Positions 1 to 7,563 of a stretch of DNA of 51,245 nt are shown in pieces. Below the pieces are notes generated by a model that had not been told where the DNA came from, did no database searches, and saw only the letters and a program-made list of their open reading frames with translations. Origin of the DNA: CAXMST01 sp963700785. Its GTDB lineage: Bacteria > Actinomycetota > Thermoleophilia > Solirubrobacterales > 70-9. How positions within the stretch are numbered: position 1 is the first letter of the stretch; the number at the start of each line of letters is the position of its first letter. The position numbers and the translations under genes were made by a program. The stretch covers positions 1 to 51,245 of the forward strand of contig CAVOYZ010000025.1 in NCBI GenBank assembly GCA_963700785.1, in the 5' to 3' direction.

Positions 1-2
1 CG

Positions 3-251
3 GTCGTCTATTCGTGGCTCGCGATCGCGCTCACGGTGCGCCTGCGCCCCGGATGGAGCGGTGGCACCGCGCTGCTGGTCGCCGGACTGCTGATCACCGC
101 GGCGATCGGCCTCAGTCGGGTCTATCTCGGCATCCACTACCTGTCCGACGTGTTCGGCGGCTGGGGGCTCGGCGTCTGCGCCTTCGCGATCGCGACGGTC
201 GTCTACGTCCTCGTCGTCCACTTCCGGCAGAATCGGACCCGTGAGTCCTGA
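3..251 (+). CDS. PAP2-family phosphatase, C-terminal fragment (5' end outside window)
   Basis: The frame is open from the window edge, so only the last 82 residues are present. They contain SRVYLGIHYLSDV, the SRxxxxxHxxxD signature of the third conserved motif of type 2 phosphatidic acid phosphatases, in which the His and Asp are catalytic. Hydrophobic segments lie on either side of it, as expected for an integral membrane enzyme. Family members dephosphorylate lipid phosphates such as phosphatidate or undecaprenyl pyrophosphate; the substrate cannot be told from this fragment. Its end overlaps the start of the next small membrane gene by 11 bases, which suggests co-transcription. Confidence 0.85.
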   Translation, partial: VVYSWLAIALTVRLRPGWSGGTALLVAGLLITAAIGLSRVYLGIHYLSDVFGGWGLGVCAFAIATVVYVLVVHFRQNRTRES

Positions 252-465
252 GCTGCTGCTGTTCGGAGGGGCCGGGCTGATCAGCCTGGTCGCGTTCGCG
301 ACCCTGATCCTGGCGCCCGCGATCGGATCGTTCGGGCGCGCCTGGGAGAAGGCGACCGCGGCGCTGCTCTCGCTGATCGTCCTCGCGGCGCTGGTTGCGA
401 TCGGGATCGCGATCGGGTTCATCGTGATCTACTTCTGGGACGACATCTCGAAGCTGTTCAGCTGA
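241..465 (+). CDS. Small membrane protein, unknown function
   Basis: 74 residues from a GTG start that overlaps the PAP2 gene by 11 bases. Two hydrophobic segments, about residues 5-27 and 40-65, predict a two-pass membrane protein with a short charged link (FGRAWEKAT) and an aromatic/acidic end (YFWDDISKLFS). I recognise no family. The tight overlap points to an operon with the phosphatase, but nothing in the sequence gives a function. Codon use matches its neighbours, so I consider it real. Confidence 0.65.
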   Translation: MSPELLLFGGAGLISLVAFATLILAPAIGSFGRAWEKATAALLSLIVLAALVAIGIAIGFIVIYFWDDISKLFS

Positions 466-540
466 GGCCGCCAACGCGGCCTCCGCGTTGTGCGTGGCCC
501 CGAACCGGCGGTCTGGCACTGCCGGCCGGCGACGCCGCCC

Positions 541-546
541 TACCAT
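541..546 (+). promoter_or_regulatory. -10 element TACCAT setting the start of the PucR-type gene
   Basis: TACCAT lies 7 bases before the GTG at 554, so transcription would begin at or next to the start codon (leaderless mRNA). No convincing -35 element is seen. This favours 554 over the in-frame upstream start at 488. Confidence 0.5.
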
Positions 547-553
547 TGGCGCC

Positions 554-1807
554 GTGGCGACACAGCCGGGGTCGAAAGCGGCCAAACGCAAGACCGCCGC
601 CGAGGGAAGCCTCGAGGCGTTGTCCGACGCGATCGAGTCGGGAGCGGGGTTGCCCGCGGTGGCCCGAGCAGCCGCCGCGGCACTCGGCGCGAGCGTCGCG
701 CTGATCGATCGCTCCAGCGCCGTGCTTGCGGTGGCGGCCGGATCCAGCGCCGAGGAGGAGAAGCTGATCACCGGCGCCGGCGGCGTCGAGAGCGCTGAGC
801 TGCGGGTCGCCGACGCCGTTGTCGGCGAGCTCCGCTACCGGGCCCGGGGCAGTGAAGCCGCTCCGGTGGCGAACGTCCGGATGGTCGCGACCCTGCTTGG
901 CCTCGAGGTCGAGCGCGCCCGTTCGACCGAATGGGCGAGCGACGAGGCTGCGCACGACTTCCTCAGCGCCGTGCTCGAGCGCCGGCTGACGGATGCAGCC
1001 GACATCGCCGCGCGCGGAGCTGAGCTCGGGGCCGATCTCAGCCGGGGGGCAGGTGCGGTGCTGGTTCGCGCCCGCCCCCATGCTGCGCAGCCCGGGGCCT
1101 GGCGCGAGCGCCTGTTGATGCTTACCCTGCGGGCCGTGCGTGGCGGCAGCTCCGGTGCGCTGGCCGCGGCCTCCGAGGGCGACTCGGGCGAGCGCGGTGA
1201 GGTCGCCGTGATCGTGCCGGCCGCCGATGCCGACCAGATCACGCGCGCCGCGGCCGGGATCCAGAGCGAGTTGGCCGCGGCCCTGCCCGGCTTTCAGCTG
1301 ACGGTCGGCTACAGCCGCCGCGCGGAGGGCCCGGATGACCTCTACCGGGCCGGAAAGGAGGCACTGCTCGCCACCAACGTCGGCGAGGCGGAAGCGAGCA
1401 GTCCGCTCGCGTTCGAGCAGACCGGCTCCTACCGACTGCTGCTGCCCGCGATGAGCGAGGACCCGGCCGAGCTCGAGCGCTTCTACAGCGAAACCGTGGC
1501 GCCGCTGGCCGCCTACGACGATCAGTACGAGACCGAGCTCGTGACCACGATCGAGGCGTTTCTCGACAACGACGGCAACATCACCCCGACCGCCGAGTCG
1601 CTGTTCACCCACCGGCACACGATCCGCTACCGGCTCGAGCGGGTCAAGGAGCTGAGCGGTCACGACCTCGGCTCGACCGAGGGCCGCGAGAAGATCGGGC
1701 TCGGCCTGAAGGCGATGCGGGTGCTCGGAATCCCGGCCCCGCGCGGGCCGGCGCTGGAGGCCGGCAGCACGAGCGGCAAGGTGCGCAAGGGCTCGGGCAA
1801 GGCCTGA
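554..1807 (+). CDS. PucR/CdaR-type transcriptional regulator
   Basis: 417 residues. The C-terminal ~65 residues contain TAESLFTHRHTIRYRLERV, the PucR-type helix-turn-helix (HTH_30), where the N-T/H-T-I-R-YRL pattern is diagnostic. The central part, with a YSRRAEGPDDLYRAGKEALL stretch, resembles the GGDEF-like domain of CdaR proteins. The N-terminal ~150 residues look like a divergent sensor domain. Such proteins usually activate catabolic genes in response to small molecules; the ligand and targets here are unknown. The GTG start at 554 is chosen because a TACCAT element sits 7 bases upstream; the longer ORF from 488 would add an arginine-rich, unconvincing N-terminus. Confidence 0.85.
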   Translation: MATQPGSKAAKRKTAAEGSLEALSDAIESGAGLPAVARAAAAALGASVALIDRSSAVLAVAAGSSAEEEKLITGAGGVESAELRVADAVVGELRYRARGSEAAPVANVRMVATLLGLEVERARSTEWASDEAAHDFLSAVLERRLTDAADIAARGAELGADLSRGAGAVLVRARPHAAQPGAWRERLLMLTLRAVRGGSSGALAAASEGDSGERGEVAVIVPAADADQITRAAAGIQSELAAALPGFQLTVGYSRRAEGPDDLYRAGKEALLATNVGEAEASSPLAFEQTGSYRLLLPAMSEDPAELERFYSETVAPLAAYDDQYETELVTTIEAFLDNDGNITPTAESLFTHRHTIRYRLERVKELSGHDLGSTEGREKIGLGLKAMRVLGIPAPRGPALEAGSTSGKVRKGSGKA

Positions 1808-1821
1808 GCGGCCCGAGCCGC
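1808..1821 (+). terminator. Short GC hairpin after the PucR-type gene
   Basis: GCGGC (1808-1812), loop CCGA, GCCGC (1817-1821), starting immediately after the TGA stop. There is no T-tract. It is a candidate transcription end between this gene and the convergent tRNA-Gln. Confidence 0.35.
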
Positions 1822-1854
1822 CGCTGTAAGGGCCGAGGGCGTCGAGGTCCCGAG

Positions 1855-1926
1855 CTCCGGGGAGAGGAATCAAACCTCTGCTTTCAGGACCAAAACCTGA
1901 CGTGCTGTCGACTACACCACCCCGGA
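1855..1926 (-). tRNA. tRNA-Gln (anticodon TTG)
   Basis: Read on the minus strand, TCCGGGG at the 5' end pairs with CCCCGGA at the 3' end, followed by discriminator G. The anticodon stem TCAGG/CCTGA encloses the loop TTTTGGT, which gives anticodon TTG. The T arm has GAGG, loop TTTGATT and CCTC. All arms fold and the length is 72 bases. CCA is not encoded. A minus-strand TAGACT lies 10 bases upstream. Confidence 0.93.
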
Positions 1927-1936
1927 TCGGCGACCG

Positions 1937-1942
1937 AGTCTA
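1937..1942 (-). promoter_or_regulatory. -10 element TAGACT of tRNA-Gln
   Basis: On the minus strand TAGACT sits 10 bases before the mature tRNA 5' end. This is the same hexamer class (TANNNT) seen before protein genes and the other two tRNAs in the window. Confidence 0.5.
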
Positions 1943-2031
1943 CGAGGACGGCGCCGACCGGCCGCCCCGCTGCGAGGGGACGAAGCCGCATGATGCGAGA
2001 TGCGGGGCCGCGCTGATCGGGCGGCGCGGAC

Positions 2032-2037
2032 TACGAT
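2032..2037 (+). promoter_or_regulatory. -10 element TACGAT setting the glmU start
   Basis: TACGAT is separated by 7 bases from GTG 2045. It implies a leaderless or nearly leaderless glmU transcript and decides between GTG 2045 and the in-frame ATG at 2036, which lies inside the element. Confidence 0.5.
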
Positions 2038-2044
2038 GGCCGCG

Positions 2045-3448
2045 GTGAGTGCGCCGACCGTCGTGATCATGGCCGCGGGGCAGGGAACCCGCATGCGTTC
2101 CGCGGTGCCCAAGGTGCTGCACCCGGTCTGCGGCAAGGCGATGGTCGCCTGGCCGATCGACGCCGCCCGCGAGGCCGGGGCCGGACGGATCGCGGTGGTG
2201 GTCTCACCCCAGCGAGACATCTCCGCGGCGATGCCCGAAGGGGTCGAGATCGTCGTCCAGGAGATAGCCGACGGCACCGGCGGCGCGGTTCGTGCCGCCG
2301 CCGAGCTGGTCGCCTCATCGGAGACCGTCCTGGTGCTCTCGGGCGACGTGCCGCTGGTCTCGGCCGAGATGATCTCGGCGCTGCTCTCGAGCCACGAGCG
2401 GAGCGGTGCCGCCGCAACGGTGGTCACCGCGATGCTCGATGAGCCCGGCTCCTACGGCCGCATCGTCCGCGATGCCGACGGCGAGGTCGAGCGGATCGTC
2501 GAGACCAAGGCGGCGGGCGACGCGAGCGCCGACGAGCTCGCGATCGGTGAGATCAACGCCGGCATCTACGTCTTCGACGCCGGGCCGCTGGCCGATGCGC
2601 TCGAGCGGATCGCGGCCGACAACGCTCAGGGCGAGTACTACCTGCCCGACGTGCTGGCGCCGATCCGGGCTGCGGGCGGCATCGTCCTGCCGTTCGTCTC
2701 CGAGGACCCGAACGTGATCCTCGGGATCAACTCGCGTGCCGACCTCGCCGTGGTCGAGGCGGAGGCCCGCCGGCAGATCCTCGAGCGCCACATGCTGGCC
2801 GGAGCGACGGTCGTCGACCCGGGCGCGACCTGGATCGAGGCCGGAGTCGAGATCGCCGCCGACGTGCGGATCGAGCCGGGCTGCTCGCTGATCGGTGCCT
2901 GCCGGATCGGGACCGGCTCCGTCGTCGGTCCGCACACGACGCTGATCGACTCCGAGCTCGGCGCCGATGTCAGCGTGCCGCACTCCTATCTGGTCGAGTG
3001 CTCGGTTGCCGACCGCTGCACGGTCGGCCCGTTCGCGTACCTGCGACCGAGGGCCCGGCTCGAGGAGGGTGCCAAGGCCGGGTCCTTCGTCGAGATCAAG
3101 AACTCGACCGTCGGGGTGGGGTCGAAGGTCCCCCACCTGAGCTACATCGGCGACGCCGAGGTCGGACAGGGATCGAATCTGGGCGCGGCGACGATCACCG
3201 CCAACTACGACGGCTTCACCAAGCACCGGACCAGAATCGGCCGCAACGTGCGGACCGGGGTGGATACGACGTTGATCGCCCCGGTGGAGGTCGGCGATGG
3301 GGCATACACTGGCGCCGGCTCGGTGATCGGTGAGGACGTGCCCGCCGGCTCGCTCGCGCTGACCAGGGCCGAACAGGTACACGTGGAGGGCTACGCGGAG
3401 CGCAAGGCCGCGGAGCATCGTCGCGAGAAGGAGACCAAGGACACGTGA
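2045..3448 (+). CDS. glmU: Bifunctional UDP-GlcNAc pyrophosphorylase / GlcN-1-P acetyltransferase GlmU
   Basis: 467 residues. GlmU acetylates glucosamine-1-phosphate and uridylylates the product to UDP-GlcNAc, the precursor of peptidoglycan and other glycans, in the cytoplasm. The N-terminal nucleotidyltransferase motif VVIMAAGQGTRMRS is at residues 5-18. Its C-terminal half is a left-handed beta-helix with hexapeptide-type repeats, and includes KAGSFVEIKNSTVG and GAATITANYDG, which carry acetyl-CoA-site residues. Length is normal for the family. The stop overlaps the prs start by 4 bases (GTGA), so translation is probably coupled. Confidence 0.97.
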   Translation: MSAPTVVIMAAGQGTRMRSAVPKVLHPVCGKAMVAWPIDAAREAGAGRIAVVVSPQRDISAAMPEGVEIVVQEIADGTGGAVRAAAELVASSETVLVLSGDVPLVSAEMISALLSSHERSGAAATVVTAMLDEPGSYGRIVRDADGEVERIVETKAAGDASADELAIGEINAGIYVFDAGPLADALERIAADNAQGEYYLPDVLAPIRAAGGIVLPFVSEDPNVILGINSRADLAVVEAEARRQILERHMLAGATVVDPGATWIEAGVEIAADVRIEPGCSLIGACRIGTGSVVGPHTTLIDSELGADVSVPHSYLVECSVADRCTVGPFAYLRPRARLEEGAKAGSFVEIKNSTVGVGSKVPHLSYIGDAEVGQGSNLGAATITANYDGFTKHRTRIGRNVRTGVDTTLIAPVEVGDGAYTGAGSVIGEDVPAGSLALTRAEQVHVEGYAERKAAEHRREKETKDT

Positions 3449-4476
3449 GCACGCTCGAGGAGCGCCCCCAGGTGGAGAACTCGATTCGCCAGGACTACAC
3501 CAAGCGCCTGATGCTCTTCGGCGGCCGGGCCTCCGGTGAGCTCGCCGCCCGGATCGCCCAGCGGCTCGACGTCGACCTCGGTCAGGCCGACCTCCGCACC
3601 TTCGCCAACGGGGAGGTCTACTGCCGCTACCGTGAGTCGATCCGCGGGGCCGACGTCTTCATCGTCCAGTCGACGGCGGCAAACGAGCGCGAGGGCCTGA
3701 CCCCGAACGACGCCCTGATGGAGCTGCTCTGCATGATCGATGCCGCACAGGGAGCATCCGCGCACAGGATCATCGCGGTGATGCCCTGGTACGGCTACGC
3801 GCGGCAGGACAAGAAGTCGCAACCGCGCGAGCCGATCTCGGCCCGGGTGGTCGCCAAGGTACTCGAGGAGATCGGTGTCGACCGGGTCCTGACCATGGAC
3901 CTGCACGCGGGTCAGGTCCAGGGCTTCTTCCACGTGCCGGTCGATCACATGACGGCGATGCCGATGCTGACCCAGTGGTTCATCGACCAGCAGTTCGACG
4001 AGGACCTGGTGATCGTCAGCCCCGACGCCGGGCGGGTCAAGGTCGCCCGCAACTTCGCCCGCAAGGTCGGATGCCACTGGGCGGTGATGGAGAAGGAGCG
4101 CCCGGCTCAGCAGGTCGCCGAGATCGGATACGTGGTCGGCGACGTCAAGGGCAAGACGGCCGTCCTGGTCGACGACATGATCGATACCGCGGGCACCCTC
4201 TGCGCGGCAGCGAAGACCGTCCTCGAGGCGGACGCGGCGCGAGTCATCGCCTGCGCCACACACGGCGTGTTCAGCGGCCCCGCCTACGAACGGCTCCCCT
4301 TCGAGAGCTCGCAGATCGAGCGGATCGTCGTCACCGACACGATCCCGCTCCGCGACGGAGCGCCGAAGAACATCACGGTGCTGCCCACCGCGCCGACGCT
4401 CGCCGACTCGATCCGGCGGATCTTCAGCGACGACTCGGTCTCGGAGATCTTCGCCGGCGAGAACCAGCTCTTCTGA
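3445..4476 (+). CDS. prs: Ribose-phosphate pyrophosphokinase
   Basis: 343 residues. The enzyme makes PRPP from ribose-5-phosphate and ATP for nucleotide, His and Trp synthesis. The PRPP-binding loop is VLVDDMIDTAGT; the ATP-site stretch YGYARQDKK and the metal-binding region around MDLHAGQ are intact. The N-terminus has about 15 extra residues before the conserved LMLFGGRAS. glmU-prs is a widely conserved pair, and here the genes overlap by 4 bases. Confidence 0.97.
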   Translation: MSTLEERPQVENSIRQDYTKRLMLFGGRASGELAARIAQRLDVDLGQADLRTFANGEVYCRYRESIRGADVFIVQSTAANEREGLTPNDALMELLCMIDAAQGASAHRIIAVMPWYGYARQDKKSQPREPISARVVAKVLEEIGVDRVLTMDLHAGQVQGFFHVPVDHMTAMPMLTQWFIDQQFDEDLVIVSPDAGRVKVARNFARKVGCHWAVMEKERPAQQVAEIGYVVGDVKGKTAVLVDDMIDTAGTLCAAAKTVLEADAARVIACATHGVFSGPAYERLPFESSQIERIVVTDTIPLRDGAPKNITVLPTAPTLADSIRRIFSDDSVSEIFAGENQLF

Positions 4477-4483
4477 GGGCTGC

Positions 4484-6052
4484 TTGACGGCGCCGGCTGA
4501 GAGGGAGAAGCTGGCGCCCGGGACCGCGATGGCGCTCGTCGCCATGGGCCTTGGCGTGTTCGTGATCGCCAACGACTTCACCGCGCTCGACGTGGCGCTC
4601 CCGGCGATCGAGGAGGACTTCGACGTCGACGTCGGCACCGCGCAGTGGGTGATCAATGCGTACGCGCTGTTCTTCGGACTGGCGATCGTCACCGGCGGGC
4701 GCCTCGCCGACATGTTCGGCCGCCGCAAGGTGTTCTTCATCGGCTCGGCCCTGTTCGCCGGCTTCTCGCTGATCGGCGCCCTCTCGCCGGACATCGGCGT
4801 GCTGATCGGCACCCGGGTCGGGATGGCGCTCGGCGGGGCGATGATGTGGCCGGCGATACTCGGGATGACCTATGCGGCGCTGCCCCCCTCGCGCGCCGCC
4901 CTCGCAGGCGGACTGATCCTCGGGGTCGCCGGGATCGGCAACGCGGTCGGGCCGCTGCTCGGCGGCGCCCTGACCGAGCTGATCAGTTGGCGGGCGATCT
5001 TCTTCGTCAACGTCCCGGTCGCGGCGATCGCGGTCGCCGTAACCGCGGCCGAGATCCACCAGCCCGAGGAGCATCAACGCGAGCGGCTCGACTACGCGGG
5101 GGCGGCAGCCCTCTCGCTCGGCCTGCTGCTCCTGCTGCTGGCGCTCGACCAGGGGACCGACTGGGGCTTCACCGATCCCCGCGTGATCTCGATGCTGGTC
5201 GCATCGGTCGTACTGGTCGGCATCTTCGGCTTCATCGAGCCGCGCATGGGCGACCGCGCCCTGGTGCCCGCCCGGGTGATGCGGAACAGCGACTTCGCTG
5301 CGGCCTGTCTGGCGACCCTGCTGATGTCGGCCGTGTTCTTCGTCGTCGTCCTCTACGTGCCCCAGTTCCTGATCAAGGTGCTCGACTACTCGGCCCTCGA
5401 GGCTGGGCTCGCGCTGCTGCCGATGATGGCGACCTTCGCGCTGACCTCGTTCTACGCCTCGCACCTGTACGAGCGCTTCGGTCCGAAACCGGTGATCTCC
5501 GCCGGCGCCCTGGCGCTCGTGGTCGGGACCTTGCTGCTGTCTCTGATCAGCGACAGCTCCGGCTACGGGTCGCTGGTTGCGGGGCTGTTCATCGTCGGAC
5601 TCGGCGTCGGCCTGTTCTACTCGGCGGTGACCACCGCGGCCGTCACGGCGCTGCCGGACTCGCAATCCAGCCTCGCCGGCGGGCTCGTCTACATGTTCCA
5701 GATCGCCGGCGGCGCGATCGGCCTGGCGGCGATCACGGCGATCTTCACCACCGTCTCCGAGAAACAGCTCTCCGATGACGCCGCCGCGGCCGGCACGAAG
5801 CTCTCCGAGCAGCAGGAGTCGGTGCTGCACGGCCTGCTCGCCGGCACCGATGCGGCGACCCGCGCGCTGGCCAAGATCGCCCCGGCGAAGCAGGCGGAGA
5901 TCGAGCAGATCGTCCGCGATTCCTTCGTCTCGGGCGTGCAGGTCGGCTTTCGGGTCGTCGCCGGTGTCGCCGTGCTTGGCCTGATCGTCTCCGTGCTCTT
6001 CGTCGGCGGTCGGATCGGGGCCGAATCCACCGCGGACGAGCCCACCGGCTAG
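4484..6052 (+). CDS. MFS drug-efflux transporter, DHA2 (EmrB/QacA) type, 14 TM
   Basis: 522 residues from TTG 4484, 7 bases after the prs stop, with GAGG upstream; ATG 4528 is an alternative start. N-terminal TALDVALPAIEEDF is the typical D-1 motif of the family, GRLADMFGRRKVF is motif A between TM2 and TM3, and GIGNAVGPLLGG is the antiporter motif C. About 14 hydrophobic segments run to the end. DHA2 proteins export lipophilic cations, drugs or lipids by proton antiport; the substrate is unknown. It probably rides on the glmU-prs transcript. A hairpin overlaps its stop codon. Confidence 0.88.
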   Translation: MTAPAEREKLAPGTAMALVAMGLGVFVIANDFTALDVALPAIEEDFDVDVGTAQWVINAYALFFGLAIVTGGRLADMFGRRKVFFIGSALFAGFSLIGALSPDIGVLIGTRVGMALGGAMMWPAILGMTYAALPPSRAALAGGLILGVAGIGNAVGPLLGGALTELISWRAIFFVNVPVAAIAVAVTAAEIHQPEEHQRERLDYAGAAALSLGLLLLLLALDQGTDWGFTDPRVISMLVASVVLVGIFGFIEPRMGDRALVPARVMRNSDFAAACLATLLMSAVFFVVVLYVPQFLIKVLDYSALEAGLALLPMMATFALTSFYASHLYERFGPKPVISAGALALVVGTLLLSLISDSSGYGSLVAGLFIVGLGVGLFYSAVTTAAVTALPDSQSSLAGGLVYMFQIAGGAIGLAAITAIFTTVSEKQLSDDAAAAGTKLSEQQESVLHGLLAGTDAATRALAKIAPAKQAEIEQIVRDSFVSGVQVGFRVVAGVAVLGLIVSVLFVGGRIGAESTADEPTG

Positions 6053-6077
6053 CGAGGCGGAACAGCCGGGTCGCTAG
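6049..6077 (+). terminator. Inverted repeat overlapping the MFS stop codon
   Basis: CTAGCGA (6049-6055) pairs with TCGCTAG (6071-6077), with inner GGC/GCC pairs. The left arm holds the TAG stop of the MFS gene and the right arm overlaps the -10 element of the next gene. There is no T-tract. It may terminate the prs-MFS transcript or act as an operator. Confidence 0.45.
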
Positions 6078-6080
6078 TCT
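6075..6080 (+). promoter_or_regulatory. -10 element TAGTCT of the 102-aa gene
   Basis: TAGTCT lies 9 bases before the GTG at 6090 and shares bases with the right arm of the 6049-6077 inverted repeat. A protein binding that repeat would block this promoter. Confidence 0.4.
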
Positions 6081-6089
6081 CCGCGGGCA

Positions 6090-6398
6090 GTGGCCAGACT
6101 CGGCAGGCACACCTGGCTCCCGTTCCTCGCGGCCGGCGCGGCGGTGCTCGCGCTCGTCGCCGTCGGCGAGACGAGCTTCGGGCTCGCCGTCGCGCCCACC
6201 TTGCTGCTGCTCGCCCACCTGCTCGTCGGCCGCTTCCCGGGCGAGCGCCTGCTCGCCAACCTCTCGCGCTCCCTGCGCCGCCGGCAGCCGGCGGGTGCCC
6301 GCCGCCTGCGCCGCCCCGAGCCGGTTCGCTGCTTCGGCCCCCGCGGCGGGCTCCTGATCGCCGCGAGCCTCTCCGGCCGCGCCCCTCCGATCGGCTGA
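6090..6398 (+). CDS. Small membrane protein with arginine-rich tail, unknown
   Basis: 102 residues from GTG. Two hydrophobic stretches (about 10-26 and 31-47) are followed by a basic region (SRSLRRRQPAGARRLRRPE) and a second weakly hydrophobic end. I recognise no family. A -10-like TAGTCT lies 9 bases upstream, which supports the gene; codon composition is only moderately convincing, so it could be spurious. Confidence 0.45.
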   Translation: MARLGRHTWLPFLAAGAAVLALVAVGETSFGLAVAPTLLLLAHLLVGRFPGERLLANLSRSLRRRQPAGARRLRRPEPVRCFGPRGGLLIAASLSGRAPPIG

Positions 6399-6496
6399 TC
6401 GCACCCGAACGACAAGGGCCGGCGCGCCCCGCGGCGTCGTCGCTGCCCAGCCGGCCACGGCCGCAATCCGGTCTGGCTGGACCACGCGATCTCCCG

Positions 6497-6503
6497 AAAG
6501 GAG
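6497..6503 (+). promoter_or_regulatory. Strong Shine-Dalgarno AAAGGAG
   Basis: AAAGGAG lies 6 bases before ATG 6510. It is one of the few strong ribosome binding sites in a window where many genes look leaderless, and it fixes the start of the SodC-like lipoprotein. Confidence 0.7.
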
Positions 6504-6509
6504 ACCAAG

Positions 6510-7145
6510 ATGACGACGAGATTGACGATTGCAATTGGCCTGTTTGCCCTGGCCCTCGGCCTCGCCGCCTGCGGCGACGATGACTCCGGCGACGGGGGGA
6601 CCACCACGGCCGCTGCGGCCTCGGACGCCTCCGAGACCTTGAGCGGCACGTTCGAGCCCGTACCGGACGCCCCTGAGGGCGGCGACGAGATCGCCGGCAC
6701 GGCCGAGATGACCGTCGGCGACGCCGGAACCGAGGTCAGCATCGAGCTCTCGGGGCTCGAGCCGGACACCGAGTACATCAGCCACCTGCACGCGGGAGGC
6801 TGCGACCAGCCGGATCCGGGCGGGCCGCACTTCATGTTCGACCTGAACGGGGAGGAGATGCCGCCGAACGAGATCCATCTCCCGTTCACGTCCGACGGTT
6901 CGGGCGACGGGTCGGCCGACGCCTCGAACGATCAGGCGGTGCCGGATCCCGGCAGCCGCTCGGTCGTCGTCCACCTCGCGGACGACGGCGGCATGTCGGG
7001 CCACTCCGAGGAGATGAACGATGAGGACATGGGGCACTCCGACGAGAAGGGCTCCGACGAGAAGGGCGACTCCGAGCACGGCGCCGGGGACGGCCACACG
7101 GGCCACAGCCACTCGCCGAAGCTCGCCTGCGCCGACCTCTCCTGA
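6510..7145 (+). CDS. SodC-like lipoprotein with His/acid-rich insert
   Basis: 211 residues. A signal peptide ends in the lipobox LAAC with C21, so the protein is probably anchored outside the membrane. Residues 45-130 resemble the Cu/Zn superoxide dismutase fold: H92-L-H94 then C98 and PGGPH107F match the HxH...C...GxHF metal region. The C-terminal KLACADLS matches the position of the SOD motif RIACGVI, with C207 as disulfide partner of C98. Between them, residues ~155-203 form a low-complexity stretch rich in His, Asp, Glu and Ser that could bind metal. I cannot identify the active-site Arg or a complete zinc-ligand set, so enzyme activity is uncertain. It may instead be a copper-binding SOD-like protein. 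Confidence 0.7.
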   Translation: MTTRLTIAIGLFALALGLAACGDDDSGDGGTTTAAAASDASETLSGTFEPVPDAPEGGDEIAGTAEMTVGDAGTEVSIELSGLEPDTEYISHLHAGGCDQPDPGGPHFMFDLNGEEMPPNEIHLPFTSDGSGDGSADASNDQAVPDPGSRSVVVHLADDGGMSGHSEEMNDEDMGHSDEKGSDEKGDSEHGAGDGHTGHSHSPKLACADLS

Positions 7146-7149
7146 GGTC

Positions 7150-7167
7150 GCCGGCCAAAGCCGGCGC
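7150..7167 (+). terminator. GC hairpin after the SodC-like gene
   Basis: CGCCGGC (7150-7156), loop CAAA, GCCGGCG (7161-7167). It is a perfect 7-bp stem 5 bases after the stop, without a T-tract; a probable terminator. Confidence 0.5.
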
Positions 7168-7235
7168 GCCGGTCTCCGCACGGGGATCAGCGCACCGGCG
7201 GCGCCGAGGCGCCCCGGGTCGGGGGCGCCGCCCAA

Positions 7236-7241
7236 TATCGT
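7236..7241 (+). promoter_or_regulatory. -10 element TATCGT for the 7249-8312 gene pair
   Basis: TATCGT lies 7 bases before GTG 7249, a leaderless arrangement. It selects 7249 over in-frame starts further upstream inside the previous gene. Confidence 0.45.
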
Positions 7242-7248
7242 TAGCGGC

Positions 7249-7563
7249 GTGGAGCAACGCACGCTGGAGTGGTTCGAACTGCTCGCCAGGGCCCTGATCT
7301 GGGCCGCCGGCGTCGTTCTCTTGCTCTCGATCATCGGCGCGATCTCGATCGCCGGCTCCGACAGCTCGCTCCCCTTCTTCGAGGACCTGCAGCGTCAGGG
7401 CCGCGCGGTCGGCGCCCTCGGCGCGATCGGCGGCGGCGTGGCCGCGGCCGGGGTGTTGAGCGGGCTCGGCGCGATCCTGCGCCTGATGCTGGATGACCGC
7501 GCCGAGCGCGAGCGCGCCCGTAGCTCGGGGGTCGCAACCGGGGCAGGGGAGCCGCGCGGGTGA
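7249..7563 (+). CDS. Two-pass membrane protein, unknown
   Basis: 104 residues from GTG. Hydrophobic segments at about 10-32 and 52-75 are separated by a polar stretch (SDSSLPFFEDLQRQGRAV). The C-terminus is basic and presumably cytoplasmic (DDRAERERARSS). No family is recognised. The stop overlaps the start of the glycerophosphodiesterase gene by 4 bases (GTGA), so the two are probably co-translated. Confidence 0.6.
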   Translation: MEQRTLEWFELLARALIWAAGVVLLLSIIGAISIAGSDSSLPFFEDLQRQGRAVGALGAIGGGVAAAGVLSGLGAILRLMLDDRAERERARSSGVATGAGEPRG

